A DNA stretch of 64,000 nt, taken from positions 62,001 to 126,000 of the forward strand of contig JALHJR010000004.1 of assembly GCA_022840405.1 (NCBI GenBank). The letters are read 5' to 3'. Position numbers and translations under genes: made by a program. The first letter of the stretch is position 1. Each line of letters begins with the position of its first letter. Shown piece after piece: positions 33,462-41,832 of the stretch. Below the pieces are notes generated by a model, which saw only the letters and a program-made list of their open reading frames with translations, made no database searches and was not told the origin of the DNA. This DNA comes from Tepidanaerobacter acetatoxydans_A (GTDB taxonomy: Bacteria; Bacillota; Thermosediminibacteria; Thermosediminibacterales; Tepidanaerobacteraceae).

Positions 33462-34474
33462 TGTATTTTCTTTCCTTTCTTACATATATATATATTCTCA
33501 AAATTGTTGCCTTTCAGTATAGCCTCAATACTGCCCACACCGGAGCTTGTACCGAGGATTATGTACCTATCAAAAAAACCTTTATTTATTAGTTTCCTAA
33601 TTGCGGGTCGCCTCCTTATATCATTAAGGTCCGAGCCATGTGCCGTTGTAATAATTGTAACCCCAGTATTTATTGCTTCTTCAATTGCTATGACATCTTC
33701 ATTTCTCCCTATTTCATCAGTAGCTATTATATCCGGTGACATAGATCTAAGAAGCAGCATAATACCTTTAGCTTTAGGACAACTGTCAAGAACATCAGTC
33801 CTTATACCAACATCATTTTGAGGTATACCTTCATAGCAGCAAGCAATTTCTGATCGTTCATCCACAAGGCCTATATTAAAGCCCTTTATTCCAAATTCAT
33901 CAACTCCAGAACTAAGTTGCCTTATAATATCCCTTAAAAGCGTAGTTTTACCGGCTTTCGGCGGAGAAATAATAAGAGTATTTAGTGGCTTACCGCCATT
34001 TATTATAAAAGGCAAAACCTTATCCGCAGCTCCAATAACTTCTCTTGCAATTCTGATGTTAAAACCTGAGATGTATTTAATAGTTTTAATATTCTCATTT
34101 TCTAACAAAACACGGCCGGAAAAGCCGACTCTATGACCACCAGATAACGTTATATAGCCATTTCTTAACTCTTCTTCAAAAGAATAGACTGAATACTGAC
34201 TTATAAAATGAAATGTTTTATAAATATCATCCTTTGTTGTGTGATAAGCCTTGCTGGATTCATTTGTTATTCTTCCGTCATCATTAATCATGAAATCCTC
34301 ATTATTTATTACTAGCATCAAAGGCTTAGTTGGTCTTAATCTAATTTCTTCTAAATTTACGAGCTGGTTAATTGGTATCTTTTTTATCAGTTCGACTATG
34401 TTAAGTGGTAACAATGGTAATATTTCAAAATCTAAGATTCTTTTTATAGTTTTTTTATTATATGTATCTTCCAT
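33452..34474 (-). CDS. spoIIIAA: Stage III sporulation protein AA, ATPase
   Basis: Secretion-type ATPase expected to energise the SpoIIIA channel. The 340-aa protein has NGYITLSGGHRVGFSGR, Walker A in ISPPKAGKTTLLRDI near residue 170 and the Walker B-like DIIATDEIGRNEDV near residue 245. First gene of spoIIIAA-AH. ATG after AAAGGAGG. sigma-E control is known for the operon; only a CATAAATA box about 40 bp upstream hints at it here. Confidence 0.96.
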   Translation of the reverse strand: MEDTYNKKTIKRILDFEILPLLPLNIVELIKKIPINQLVNLEEIRLRPTKPLMLVINNEDFMINDDGRITNESSKAYHTTKDDIYKTFHFISQYSVYSFEEELRNGYITLSGGHRVGFSGRVLLENENIKTIKYISGFNIRIAREVIGAADKVLPFIINGGKPLNTLIISPPKAGKTTLLRDIIRQLSSGVDEFGIKGFNIGLVDERSEIACCYEGIPQNDVGIRTDVLDSCPKAKGIMLLLRSMSPDIIATDEIGRNEDVIAIEEAINTGVTIITTAHGSDLNDIRRRPAIRKLINKGFFDRYIILGTSSGVGSIEAILKGNNFENIYICKKGKKIQCG

Positions 34475-34531
34475 TGCCTTGTCCTCCTTTTTATAATTTA
34501 TATTTATGGATTTTGTTTATTATGACTGAGA

Positions 34532-34558
34532 TAAAAAAAAAGAGGGTTTAAACCCTCT
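34532..34558 (-). terminator. Terminator between the zinc-ribbon protein gene and spoIIIAA
   Basis: AGAGGG TTTAAA CCCTCT followed by nine T on the minus strand, 24 bp after the stop at 34583. It separates the efp unit from the spoIIIA operon. Confidence 0.9.
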
Positions 34559-34582
34559 TAATTATTAATAATCTTAATTCTT

Positions 34583-35017
34583 TTAATCATTACTATTTTG
34601 AATTTCATTTAACTCAATAACTGCTTTACAGTTAGGACATTCGGCTTTGCCATCATCAATAAAATCTTCGTCGATGTACACGGTTTCATGGCAGTTTGGA
34701 CAATCAATTTCTATAAAATCTTCATAATTAAAATCAAACTCATCATCATCGTCGTAATCAAAATCGTCCTCATAATCTTCATAGTCTTCGTAATCATCAT
34801 TATAGAATTCCTCTTCTAATTCACCTAGATCTTCATCAATACTTTCTACATACTCTTGAGTATCTTCCACCGTTATTGTTAAATCATTAATAGCTTCAGC
34901 CATTTCATCTAAAACATTTACTATTTCAGACATTAGTTTTTTGATCTTATTGTCCTCAATCTCTAGACCTTCTACGAGGCCTTTTACATAAGATACTTTT
35001 AATCTGACATCATACAT
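34583..35017 (-). CDS. CD1247-like protein with acidic linker and zinc ribbon
   Basis: The 144-aa protein has an N-terminal helical domain (VRLKVSYVKGLVEGLEIEDN), a coiled-coil-like helix, a very acidic Asp/Glu/Tyr-rich linker of about 35 residues, and a C-terminal zinc ribbon (CPNC, 17 residues, CPNC). This matches a conserved clostridial family found next to efp (CD1247 N-terminal domain type). It lies 23 bp after efp. Function unknown. Confidence 0.75.
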   Translation of the reverse strand: MYDVRLKVSYVKGLVEGLEIEDNKIKKLMSEIVNVLDEMAEAINDLTITVEDTQEYVESIDEDLGELEEEFYNDDYEDYEDYEDDFDYDDDDEFDFNYEDFIEIDCPNCHETVYIDEDFIDDGKAECPNCKAVIELNEIQNSND

Positions 35018-35040
35018 TCTTAATTCCTCCCTAATATGTT

Positions 35041-35598
35041 TTATACTCTACTTAAATACTCTCCTGTTCTTGTATCCACTCTTATAATATCCCCTATATT
35101 TATAAATAATGGAACCTGAACTATTGTTCCAGTTTCAAGGGTTGCAGGTTTTGACCCACCGGTTGCTGTATCGCCCTTAAATCCTGGTTCAGTTTGCACC
35201 ACTTCCAGTTCAACAAAAGTTGGCATCTCTATACCTATCGAAATACCCTCGTAAAACATTACCATAACTTCCATATTTTCCTTTAAGTAATTAATTGAAT
35301 CTCCAATTTGTTCCTTAGTAATGGGTATTTGTTCAAAAGTCTGCGTATCCATAAAATAGAATACATCGCCTTCTGAATACAAAAATTGCATGTTTTTTCT
35401 TTCTATTATAGCTCGATTAAGTTTTTCTCCTGCTCGAAAGGTTCTCTCAAATACTTGCCCAGTTTTCACATTTTTTATTTTAGTCCTTACAAAAGCAGCA
35501 CCTTTTCCAGGTTTTACATGTTGAAAATCAACTACCATATAAACATCGCCATCAATTTCTACAGTTACACCAGTTCTCAAATCATTAGTTGATATCAA
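35041..35598 (-). CDS. efp: Translation elongation factor P
   Basis: Relieves ribosome stalling at polyproline stretches. The TTG at 35598, 6 bp after GGAGGTG, gives the standard 185 aa beginning ISTNDLRTG. The modification loop is HVKPGKGAAFVRTK with Lys32 at the tip, and the C-terminal OB-fold ends GDIIRVDTRTGEYLSR. It follows the prolidase gene, a common efp neighbour. Confidence 0.97.
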   Translation of the reverse strand: MISTNDLRTGVTVEIDGDVYMVVDFQHVKPGKGAAFVRTKIKNVKTGQVFERTFRAGEKLNRAIIERKNMQFLYSEGDVFYFMDTQTFEQIPITKEQIGDSINYLKENMEVMVMFYEGISIGIEMPTFVELEVVQTEPGFKGDTATGGSKPATLETGTIVQVPLFINIGDIIRVDTRTGEYLSRV

Positions 35599-35620
35599 AA
35601 AAAGCACCTCCAACTATAAA

Positions 35621-36688
35621 CTATAAACATACTAATTGTTTTTCACTTTTTGTCAAGTTTTCAAATCCATTTTCAGTTATGACAAGCATATCTTCTATTC
35701 TCACTCCGCCAAAGTTCTCTATGTAAATTCCGGGTTCGATGGTTACTATCATTCCAGGTAAAAGTTTATTTTCGCCTTTTGGCGACAATTTTGGCGCTTC
35801 ATGAATCTCTAAACCTACACCATGTCCTAAACCATGACCAAAGTAATCGCCAAAGCCCTCCTCTTGAATAAATTTTCGAGCTACTCCATCTATATCTTTG
35901 CCAGTTAAACCAGGTTTGACATGCTCAATAGCCTTGACTTGAGCACCAAGAACCGTATTATAAATAGAAAGCTGCTTTTCTGAAGGCTTATCGATAATTA
36001 CAGTTCTGGTCATATCGGAACAATATCCAGAAAAACGGGCTCCAAAATCTATAGTCACCAAATCTCCTGCCTGCAACACACGTTTTGACGGAATTCCGTG
36101 TGGCAATGAAGTCCTTGACCCTGAAACCAATATTGTCTGAAAAGCTGTGCCTTGGGAGCCGCTTTTCTTCATAAAATATTCCAACTCAGCAGCTAACTCC
36201 AACTCACTTACACCCGGTTTTATAAAATCCAAAATATATTCAAAAGCTTTGTCGGTTATTTTCTGGGCCGATTTTATAAGACTAATTTCATGCATATCTT
36301 TTATAGCTCTCAGCTGCTCAATCAGTCCTTCTGTTTTTATCAGGTTTATATCTTTAAAGCTCTCAGTCAGTTCATCATATTCCTTAACAGTGAGTGAATG
36401 GCTTTCAACACCTATCATTCGCAAGCCCAATTCTTTTATTATTTGAAAAGAAATTGAAAAGGGCGAAAAACCGGTTTTTGTTTCAATAATTTCAAAACCT
36501 GAAGCTTCATCCTTTGCTTGTTCGGTATATCTGGAATCTGTAATAACATAATTTTTGTTTCCGGTAATTATTGTTAAACCTTCACCACTAAAACCACTTA
36601 AGTAATATTGATTTTCTGGCTTGCTTACAATAAATCCATCTATATTGTTTTTTATGAGTTTTTCTGCTAACTTTTTAACGCGATTCAA
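35621..36688 (-). CDS. pepQ: M24 family Xaa-Pro peptidase (prolidase-like)
   Basis: Metallopeptidase of the creatinase/prolidase family that removes N-terminal residues before proline. The TTG at 36688 after GGGGGG gives 355 aa. The N-terminal creatinase-like domain has VSKPENQYYLSGFSGEG. The catalytic domain has the metal ligands in TIDFGARFSGYCSDMTRT, GHGLGHGVGLEIHEAP, MIVTIEPGIY and GVRIEDM. Its position before efp is conserved in Firmicutes. The precise substrate range is not shown by sequence. Confidence 0.93.
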   Translation of the reverse strand: MNRVKKLAEKLIKNNIDGFIVSKPENQYYLSGFSGEGLTIITGNKNYVITDSRYTEQAKDEASGFEIIETKTGFSPFSISFQIIKELGLRMIGVESHSLTVKEYDELTESFKDINLIKTEGLIEQLRAIKDMHEISLIKSAQKITDKAFEYILDFIKPGVSELELAAELEYFMKKSGSQGTAFQTILVSGSRTSLPHGIPSKRVLQAGDLVTIDFGARFSGYCSDMTRTVIIDKPSEKQLSIYNTVLGAQVKAIEHVKPGLTGKDIDGVARKFIQEEGFGDYFGHGLGHGVGLEIHEAPKLSPKGENKLLPGMIVTIEPGIYIENFGGVRIEDMLVITENGFENLTKSEKQLVCL

Positions 36689-36822
36689 AACACATATCCC
36701 CCCCTTTTTTTTAATAAAAATCATTTATAATTCCATCGAAGATGCTACTTTGAGTATTTCCCCCGAAGTTTACAATTATTCTCTTATTCATATTATCATA
36801 TTTCCTTTTTTTTGAATAGGTT

Positions 36823-37413
36823 TTAGTTCTCATATTTAATTTGGGACGGTAGGTAATAAAGATTAACTTTAATCGTAAGTTCCCATGGAAATTGCGATTT
36901 GACCGATGAATCAGTTGATGTATTTAATTTTAATCTTTCAATCTTTAAAATCCTCGAATAGTTTTCCATCTGGCCAATAAAACTCAAAAGTGAATCATAG
37001 TTGCCTTTGATGATAATTTCAAAAGGAATAAAATTAACAGTAGTTTCTGCAATATTTTCTGTCACTGCGCTCTGGGAATAAATTGAAACTATGGTAATTC
37101 CTTTATCATCAGCCCAATTCTCCATATCTACTAAAAATCCCGATACATCTTTGTCTTTTGGTACTTTTTGGATAATATCATTAGACTTAACCGCTGTTGC
37201 TTTGTAATCATTATAGTTTTCGTAAAGCCGTTTATAAGTTATTTTAGCATTTGATACTTCCAGTAATTGTTTCCTTAAATTACTAAGTTCAATTACTCTA
37301 GGATAAAATATAAAATACAAACCGTAGAATATTAAACAAACAATAAAAGCAATTACTAATTTATGTTCTCGTTTTGTAAGAGGTCTATTTAAAATTGACC
37401 GTCGTACTTTCAA
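36823..37413 (-). CDS. pilO: Type IV pilus inner-membrane assembly protein, PilO-like
   Basis: Last gene of the pilus cluster. The 196-aa protein has a short cytoplasmic basic N-terminus, one helix (residues 20-38, LVIAFIVCLIFYGLYFIF), a periplasm-side-type coiled coil, and a ferredoxin-like domain with GNYDSLLSFIGQMENYSRILKIERL, the PilO signature. TTG start. It pairs with the upstream PilN-like protein. In a monoderm the complex would link the platform to the cell wall side. Confidence 0.85.
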   Translation of the reverse strand: MKVRRSILNRPLTKREHKLVIAFIVCLIFYGLYFIFYPRVIELSNLRKQLLEVSNAKITYKRLYENYNDYKATAVKSNDIIQKVPKDKDVSGFLVDMENWADDKGITIVSIYSQSAVTENIAETTVNFIPFEIIIKGNYDSLLSFIGQMENYSRILKIERLKLNTSTDSSVKSQFPWELTIKVNLYYLPSQIKYEN

Positions 37414-37420
37414 TTCTTCA

Positions 37421-37969
37421 TCAATCCTCTGTTAGTTCCGCTACTATTTCAAAATAATAACTATGACCAGATTTATTTTTATCTTCTTTATACAGAACAA
37501 ATCCCAGTGACACATCGAATATATTATCAATACTCTTTATGTCTTCCAAAATCTCAGCCACATATTTATTGTAGGGAGCATAACCATTTATTATTAAGCA
37601 ATTACAATCATCTATTTTAAAAGAAATTATAGTTATTTCCTTTGGCATTAAAGATATCACTTTACTTAAGATTTGTGAGTAATTAATTCTGTTTCTCGCC
37701 AAAGTCTCGTATATATTTTGTCTTTTCTCACAATCATCCAACATTAATTCAAAGCTATCCCAAGCCTGCATCTGGGTTCTTATGTCAACTATGTCTTGGT
37801 GAGTAGTTTCAATTTCATTTTTGAGAAAAATCTTAGAACTATTTATGAACATCAGAATACAGATTAATGATACTAAAAAAATACTTACAATCAAGATTAA
37901 AAATAGACGATGTTTCTTTTTTGCTTGACTAATCAATACTTCTGTTGGAAGAAGATTTAACTTATGCAC
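37421..37969 (-). CDS. pilN: Type IV pilus inner-membrane assembly protein, PilN-like
   Basis: The 182-aa protein begins HKLNLLPTEVL, the short cytoplasmic NLLP motif by which PilN binds PilM, then one helix (residues 22-43), a coiled coil, and a fimbrial-assembly domain (SLMPKEITIISFKIDDCN). GTG start after GAGGTTAAGAAC. It is 4 bp after pilM and 7 bp before pilO. Confidence 0.87.
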   Translation of the reverse strand: MHKLNLLPTEVLISQAKKKHRLFLILIVSIFLVSLICILMFINSSKIFLKNEIETTHQDIVDIRTQMQAWDSFELMLDDCEKRQNIYETLARNRINYSQILSKVISLMPKEITIISFKIDDCNCLIINGYAPYNKYVAEILEDIKSIDNIFDVSLGFVLYKEDKNKSGHSYYFEIVAELTED

Positions 37970-37973
37970 GTTC

Positions 37974-38948
37974 TTAACCTCTTAATGCAAATCCAATGGC
38001 ACTAATATAATCAACATAGTCGCCATTTGACTTAATATTTTCATTTACAAAATCAAGCTTAATTTCTCTACCGGTGTAAACTTCGATATGAAAATAACTT
38101 CTAAAAATATCTTTACAGTAATGCGATTCTCCAGCCTTCCCTATTAACATAATTTCATTTATTTGGCAACCTCTGCTTTGCAAAGAATAAAATTCAAATG
38201 TTCTTGAAATCTCTAAAATAATGTTTTGATATGGCAATGGTAAAAAATTAAACCCTGTTTTGATGTTATCAAACCAGCTACTATCAGTTTTAATAATTTT
38301 GCATAGTTCATCATCAATTTTATTGATATCAAAAAAATCTAGGCATCTGTTGAAAACAATTTTACCATTGTCTACCATGGTTATTTCACTATGGCTTGAA
38401 TTCAAGTCTATAATTGCTGTTACGCCATGTCTTTTTTGAGTTTCTAAAACACGTGCATTAGCAAGAGGATATACATCTAATGCCTTTAAGGGGAGTCCTG
38501 CATCGACGGCAATTTTTGCATAATCCATAGCTATGTCTTTAGACGCCGCAGCCAATAGAATATGATATGTGTTATTTCGATTATCAAGCAACTCATAGTC
38601 GCTTATAAATTCGCCATTAAACATCGAAGAAAATTCCTGAATTTCCCAAAAAATGGCTTCATCTAGTTCCTTTCCTTTTAATAGGGGAAACCGCACATTT
38701 CTGAATATTAAATGCTTACTAGAAATTCCAATTACTGCACTCTTAGAAGGAAAAATCTTATTTATTTTTGCAAAACATTGACATATTGCATCTTTTTCTT
38801 CCGGTCTGTCAAATGCTATCTTACCTATAGGATTTTCTATTTTATAGAGACTTTTTATAGTTTTTGTATTTCTTTTCTTTGCTAAATGTGCCACTTTAAT
38901 ACTATCTACACCTAAATCAATGCCTATACATAATGGTTCAAACAGCAT
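37974..38948 (-). CDS. pilM: Type IV pilus assembly protein PilM, actin-like ATPase
   Basis: Cytoplasmic actin/FtsA-like protein that recruits PilN. The 324-aa product has the phosphate loop GIDLGVDSIKVAHL, VIGISSKHLIFRNVRFP, AIIDLNSSHSEITMV and IMLIGKAGESH. The ATG at 38948, 6 bp after GAGG, begins one base after the comFB stop; the frame is open 14 codons further upstream inside comFB. Standard PilM length is about 350. Confidence 0.88.
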   Translation of the reverse strand: MLFEPLCIGIDLGVDSIKVAHLAKKRNTKTIKSLYKIENPIGKIAFDRPEEKDAICQCFAKINKIFPSKSAVIGISSKHLIFRNVRFPLLKGKELDEAIFWEIQEFSSMFNGEFISDYELLDNRNNTYHILLAAASKDIAMDYAKIAVDAGLPLKALDVYPLANARVLETQKRHGVTAIIDLNSSHSEITMVDNGKIVFNRCLDFFDINKIDDELCKIIKTDSSWFDNIKTGFNFLPLPYQNIILEISRTFEFYSLQSRGCQINEIMLIGKAGESHYCKDIFRSYFHIEVYTGREIKLDFVNENIKSNGDYVDYISAIGFALRG

Positions 38949-38949
38949 T

Positions 38950-39240
38950 TTAGTCCTCAAATATACTATGGCGTGGATTTTTTGAAACAATTTCCATAGC
39001 CTTTAGTAATTGGATAATAACATCTGTTCGATATTGCCTGCTTAAAAGATCAGTTTTTGCATAAACTTCACCTTTTCTTGTTACAATGTACTTTGGAGGC
39101 AGATTATTTAAAGCGATGGCCATCATGTCTAAACGACAAAGTTCGCATTTGCACATATCTCTATCTCTTGTAAGTTCATCTAGTAATAAAGCCACTACAT
39201 CTTCCATATAGTTCTTCAGTTTCAATTCATCTTTCTTCAT
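38950..39240 (-). CDS. ComFB-family late competence protein
   Basis: ComFB proteins occur in the competence operon comFABC of Bacillus and in cyanobacterial pilus control, where some bind cyclic dinucleotides. The 96-aa product has LKNYMEDVVALLLDEL, the cysteine pair region DMCKCELCRLDMMAIALNNL, and LPPKYIVTRKGEVYAK, all typical. The ATG at 39240 follows GAGGGGTATAGGA. It is embedded between the pseudopilin genes and pilM, so a role in regulating pilus assembly is plausible but inferred. Confidence 0.82.
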   Translation of the reverse strand: MKKDELKLKNYMEDVVALLLDELTRDRDMCKCELCRLDMMAIALNNLPPKYIVTRKGEVYAKTDLLSRQYRTDVIIQLLKAMEIVSKNPRHSIFED

Positions 39241-39277
39241 TCCTATACCCCTCATTCCAAAAATCGTTATATTCCTT

Positions 39278-39751
39278 TTAATTTACCCACGATCCAAAAG
39301 GTGTTGCTTTTGTTTTTATTATAATATCATCGCCTTCTTTTCCCTGTGCGGCTAAGAAGATTTCTATATACTGTTTATCTTTAGGCTGCTTAAATTTTAA
39401 CTGACTTAATTCGGCTATTGGATTTATACCATTGTTTTTTTCCCTGTAAAGCACCCCATTTTTAAAATAGTATATAATCGTTTTACCATCACCTGCTACA
39501 GTTTTTATGCTATTTTCAGACATCACCTCAACGCTTCTAGCCTGCTTGATGGAAGTGGAAAGCCATAGAAAAGCTTGTCTTGCATTTTGCTGAACAAAAA
39601 TCTTACTATTTTCATATTCATAAGTTTTTTGTCCGGCACTGTAAATAGTAAATGATGTAGTCATAATTAAGCTTAAAAGTCCTAATACAAGGATCAATTC
39701 AATGAGTGTAAACCCATTTGTATGTTTAGTATTTACCTCGATATGTAGCAA
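39278..39751 (-). CDS. Prepilin-type protein, PilW/GspJ-like minor pseudopilin
   Basis: The 157-aa protein has the prepilin peptidase site NGFTLIELILVLGLLSLIM (cleavage after Gly13), followed by an alpha-helical spine and a small globular domain (TIIYYFKNGVLYREKNNGI). TTG start after GGAGAG, overlapping the preceding pseudopilin by 26 bp. No prepilin peptidase gene is in the window. Confidence 0.85.
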   Translation of the reverse strand: MLHIEVNTKHTNGFTLIELILVLGLLSLIMTTSFTIYSAGQKTYEYENSKIFVQQNARQAFLWLSTSIKQARSVEVMSENSIKTVAGDGKTIIYYFKNGVLYREKNNGINPIAELSQLKFKQPKDKQYIEIFLAAQGKEGDDIIIKTKATPFGSWVN

Positions 39752-40082
39752 GATTAATCTCTCCGTTTTTTCCTTTAACTTTAACAGTAATTTTTAACAG
39801 ATTTTCTTTTTTTATTTGCACTTTTACACTCCGTTGGAAGTGATGATTATTAAATTCTATTCGATCTTCTTGTTCTCCAAGCTTAGCCATTATTTTGTTA
39901 AACGAATCGCCCTTTAGCTCTTCAATTGTATCTTGGGCCAAGGCAGTAGCAGTCATCATTTCTTTGACATTTAAATTTGAATATACGCTCTCAGATAAAA
40001 GAGTACATATAGGAACTGTAATTAAAGCTAATATGGTTACAGCAATAATAATTTCAATAAGAGTTGAACCCTTTTCAGACAT
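39726..40082 (-). CDS. Prepilin-type protein, PilV/GspI-like minor pseudopilin
   Basis: The 118-aa protein starts MSEKGSTLIEIIIAVTILAL, a short leader with cleavage after Gly5 (an unusual Ser instead of Phe at +1) and Glu5 of the mature protein conserved. The middle AQDTIEELKGDSF is typical of PilV/GspI. It lies 9 bp after the FimT-like gene. Confidence 0.82.
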   Translation of the reverse strand: MSEKGSTLIEIIIAVTILALITVPICTLLSESVYSNLNVKEMMTATALAQDTIEELKGDSFNKIMAKLGEQEDRIEFNNHHFQRSVKVQIKKENLLKITVKVKGKNGEINLATYRGKY

Positions 40083-40091
40083 AGTATGTCA

Positions 40092-40637
40092 TCACCTCTT
40101 CGGAGGTACTTTTGAAACTCTTACCCGGCCAGTCGCTACTGAAACAATCACATATAGTGTATTATCATCACCATTTACAATTGCTATAGTGCCTCCTTGA
40201 TTTGGGGCTCCTGAGGGGCTAAACGACAAAGTCTTATTAACCTCAGAATAAGTTGTCCAATCAAAAAATACGCCAGAAGGTAATTTTATAAGCTTGCCAC
40301 GCCCAGAAGAAAGCATTTGATAACTATTTTTCTGGTTTAAATCGAATACTATTTTATAGGTAATACCCTCTGAGATAGATTTTTGCTGAGTCAAACGTAT
40401 ATTCTGGGCCAGTTCATAAGCAGCCACCTCTAATTTATACTTTGTCATAGTCTTTTTAAAATCAGGAAGTGCTATTGTAGATAATAAACCTAACAATGCT
40501 ATTACCATGATAACTTCAATAAGAGTATAACCATTGCGATTTATATGTTTTTTTGTATGTTCACCTTTGAGTTGAAATTTCTCATAATATTTTAATATTA
40601 GTTTATTCTCCTTGCTAAAATAAATTGTAAATGTCAA
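40092..40637 (-). CDS. Prepilin-type protein, FimT/GspH-like pseudopilin
   Basis: Contains NRNGYTLIEVIMVIALLGLL, a type IV prepilin cleavage site, then LAQNIRLTQQKSISEG, the GspH/FimT pattern. The C-terminal part ends RVRVSKVPPKR. The start is uncertain: the TTG at 40637 overlaps pilC by 23 bp and gives a 35-residue leader, much longer than usual, yet no standard start codon follows the AAGGAG at about 40610. A rare start codon or a longer leader must apply. Confidence 0.78.
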   Translation of the reverse strand: MTFTIYFSKENKLILKYYEKFQLKGEHTKKHINRNGYTLIEVIMVIALLGLLSTIALPDFKKTMTKYKLEVAAYELAQNIRLTQQKSISEGITYKIVFDLNQKNSYQMLSSGRGKLIKLPSGVFFDWTTYSEVNKTLSFSPSGAPNQGGTIAIVNGDDNTLYVIVSVATGRVRVSKVPPKR

Positions 40638-41823
40638 ACATTGGAATAACTACAGAAATTACAATAAAGGATATTATAAGTGTTAGCACTATTATTATGA
40701 CCGGTTCAATAAACAAAATCAGTCTATCTTCGAGGATTTTCGCTTCGTTTTCATTAAATGAAGCGGCTTTATCAAGCATTTCATCTAAAGCACCGGATTC
40801 TTCACCTATAGCTATAATTTCTACCATTATGGGAGAAAAAATTTTCTCAGACATAAGCTCTGATAAGTTCTTGCCCTGCTTTAGGCCCTCGTGAACTTTT
40901 ATAAGCTCCATTTTTATAACCCGGTTTTTAACAGTATTACTGGAAACTTCCAGAGCTTTCAACATAGGAATTCCACTAGATGATAAGATAAATAATAGTT
41001 TAGCTATCTGAGATGAAATAGATTTTTTTATTAATTGGCCAATAAATGGAATTGAAAGCTTTAATTTGTCAATCTGATACATGATTTTTTCTGATTCTTT
41101 AAATTTTATCGTTCCTACGAATAAGAAAACAAATAACAACAAAACTATGATAAACAAATTTATCATATTCGAACCCAGTAACAGAAATATTTGGGTAATT
41201 TTGGGCAACTGTACTCCTGCTGAAGAAAATATATTCGCGTAAACAGGTAAAACTTTTGTGGTCAGAAAAACAACTACGAACAAAGATGTAATACTTAATA
41301 TACCAGGATATACCATAGAACTTTTAATTTTCTCATTTTGTTTTGCCATATCGGAATAATAAGCAGATAACATTTTTAAAACATCACTTAAGTTTCCCGA
41401 TAATTCTCCTGCTTCAATCAGGCAAATAAAAATTTCCGAAAATACATAGGGTTGATTTTTGCAGGCCTCAGCCAAGGAATCCCCACGCCTTATATGCAAA
41501 TTTAGATTAAGTATGATTTCACGTAACCGCTTATTTTCTGTTTGTTTTGCAATTGAAGTAAGACTTTCTAAAATATTTACTCCGGCATCAAGCATAACTG
41601 CAAGTTGCCGGCAAAATACAGATAAATCAGAGAAACTAATCTTATTAAAAAAGGCAGTTACTGTATATGTAAAACTATTAGTATTAATTTTTTTTATTCT
41701 AACCGGGATATAACCTTGATTTTTTATTTTTTTTGCAACCAAAGATTCATTTTTAGACTCTATAACGCCATTAATTTTTTCACCAATAAAATTTTTTCCT
41801 TCATAATAAAACAGCGTCAACAT
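40615..41823 (-). CDS. pilC: Type IV pilus/type II secretion platform protein PilC (GspF)
   Basis: Polytopic inner-membrane platform on which the assembly ATPase acts. The 402-aa protein has two GspF domains with FSDLSVFCRQLAVMLDAGVN, SLAEACKNQPYVFSEIFICL and the C-terminal SGALDEMLDKAASFNENEAK, and three to four helices. The ATG at 41823 follows AAGGATTGATA. It begins 9 bp after the ATPase gene stop. Confidence 0.94.
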   Translation of the reverse strand: MLTLFYYEGKNFIGEKINGVIESKNESLVAKKIKNQGYIPVRIKKINTNSFTYTVTAFFNKISFSDLSVFCRQLAVMLDAGVNILESLTSIAKQTENKRLREIILNLNLHIRRGDSLAEACKNQPYVFSEIFICLIEAGELSGNLSDVLKMLSAYYSDMAKQNEKIKSSMVYPGILSITSLFVVVFLTTKVLPVYANIFSSAGVQLPKITQIFLLLGSNMINLFIIVLLLFVFLFVGTIKFKESEKIMYQIDKLKLSIPFIGQLIKKSISSQIAKLLFILSSSGIPMLKALEVSSNTVKNRVIKMELIKVHEGLKQGKNLSELMSEKIFSPIMVEIIAIGEESGALDEMLDKAASFNENEAKILEDRLILFIEPVIIIVLTLIISFIVISVVIPMFDIYNLF

Positions 41824-41832
41824 TATCAATCC

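Noticed and set aside
36725..36822. Regulatory RNA between pilO and the prolidase gene
   Set aside because: Only AT-rich sequence; no stem or conserved motif could be found.
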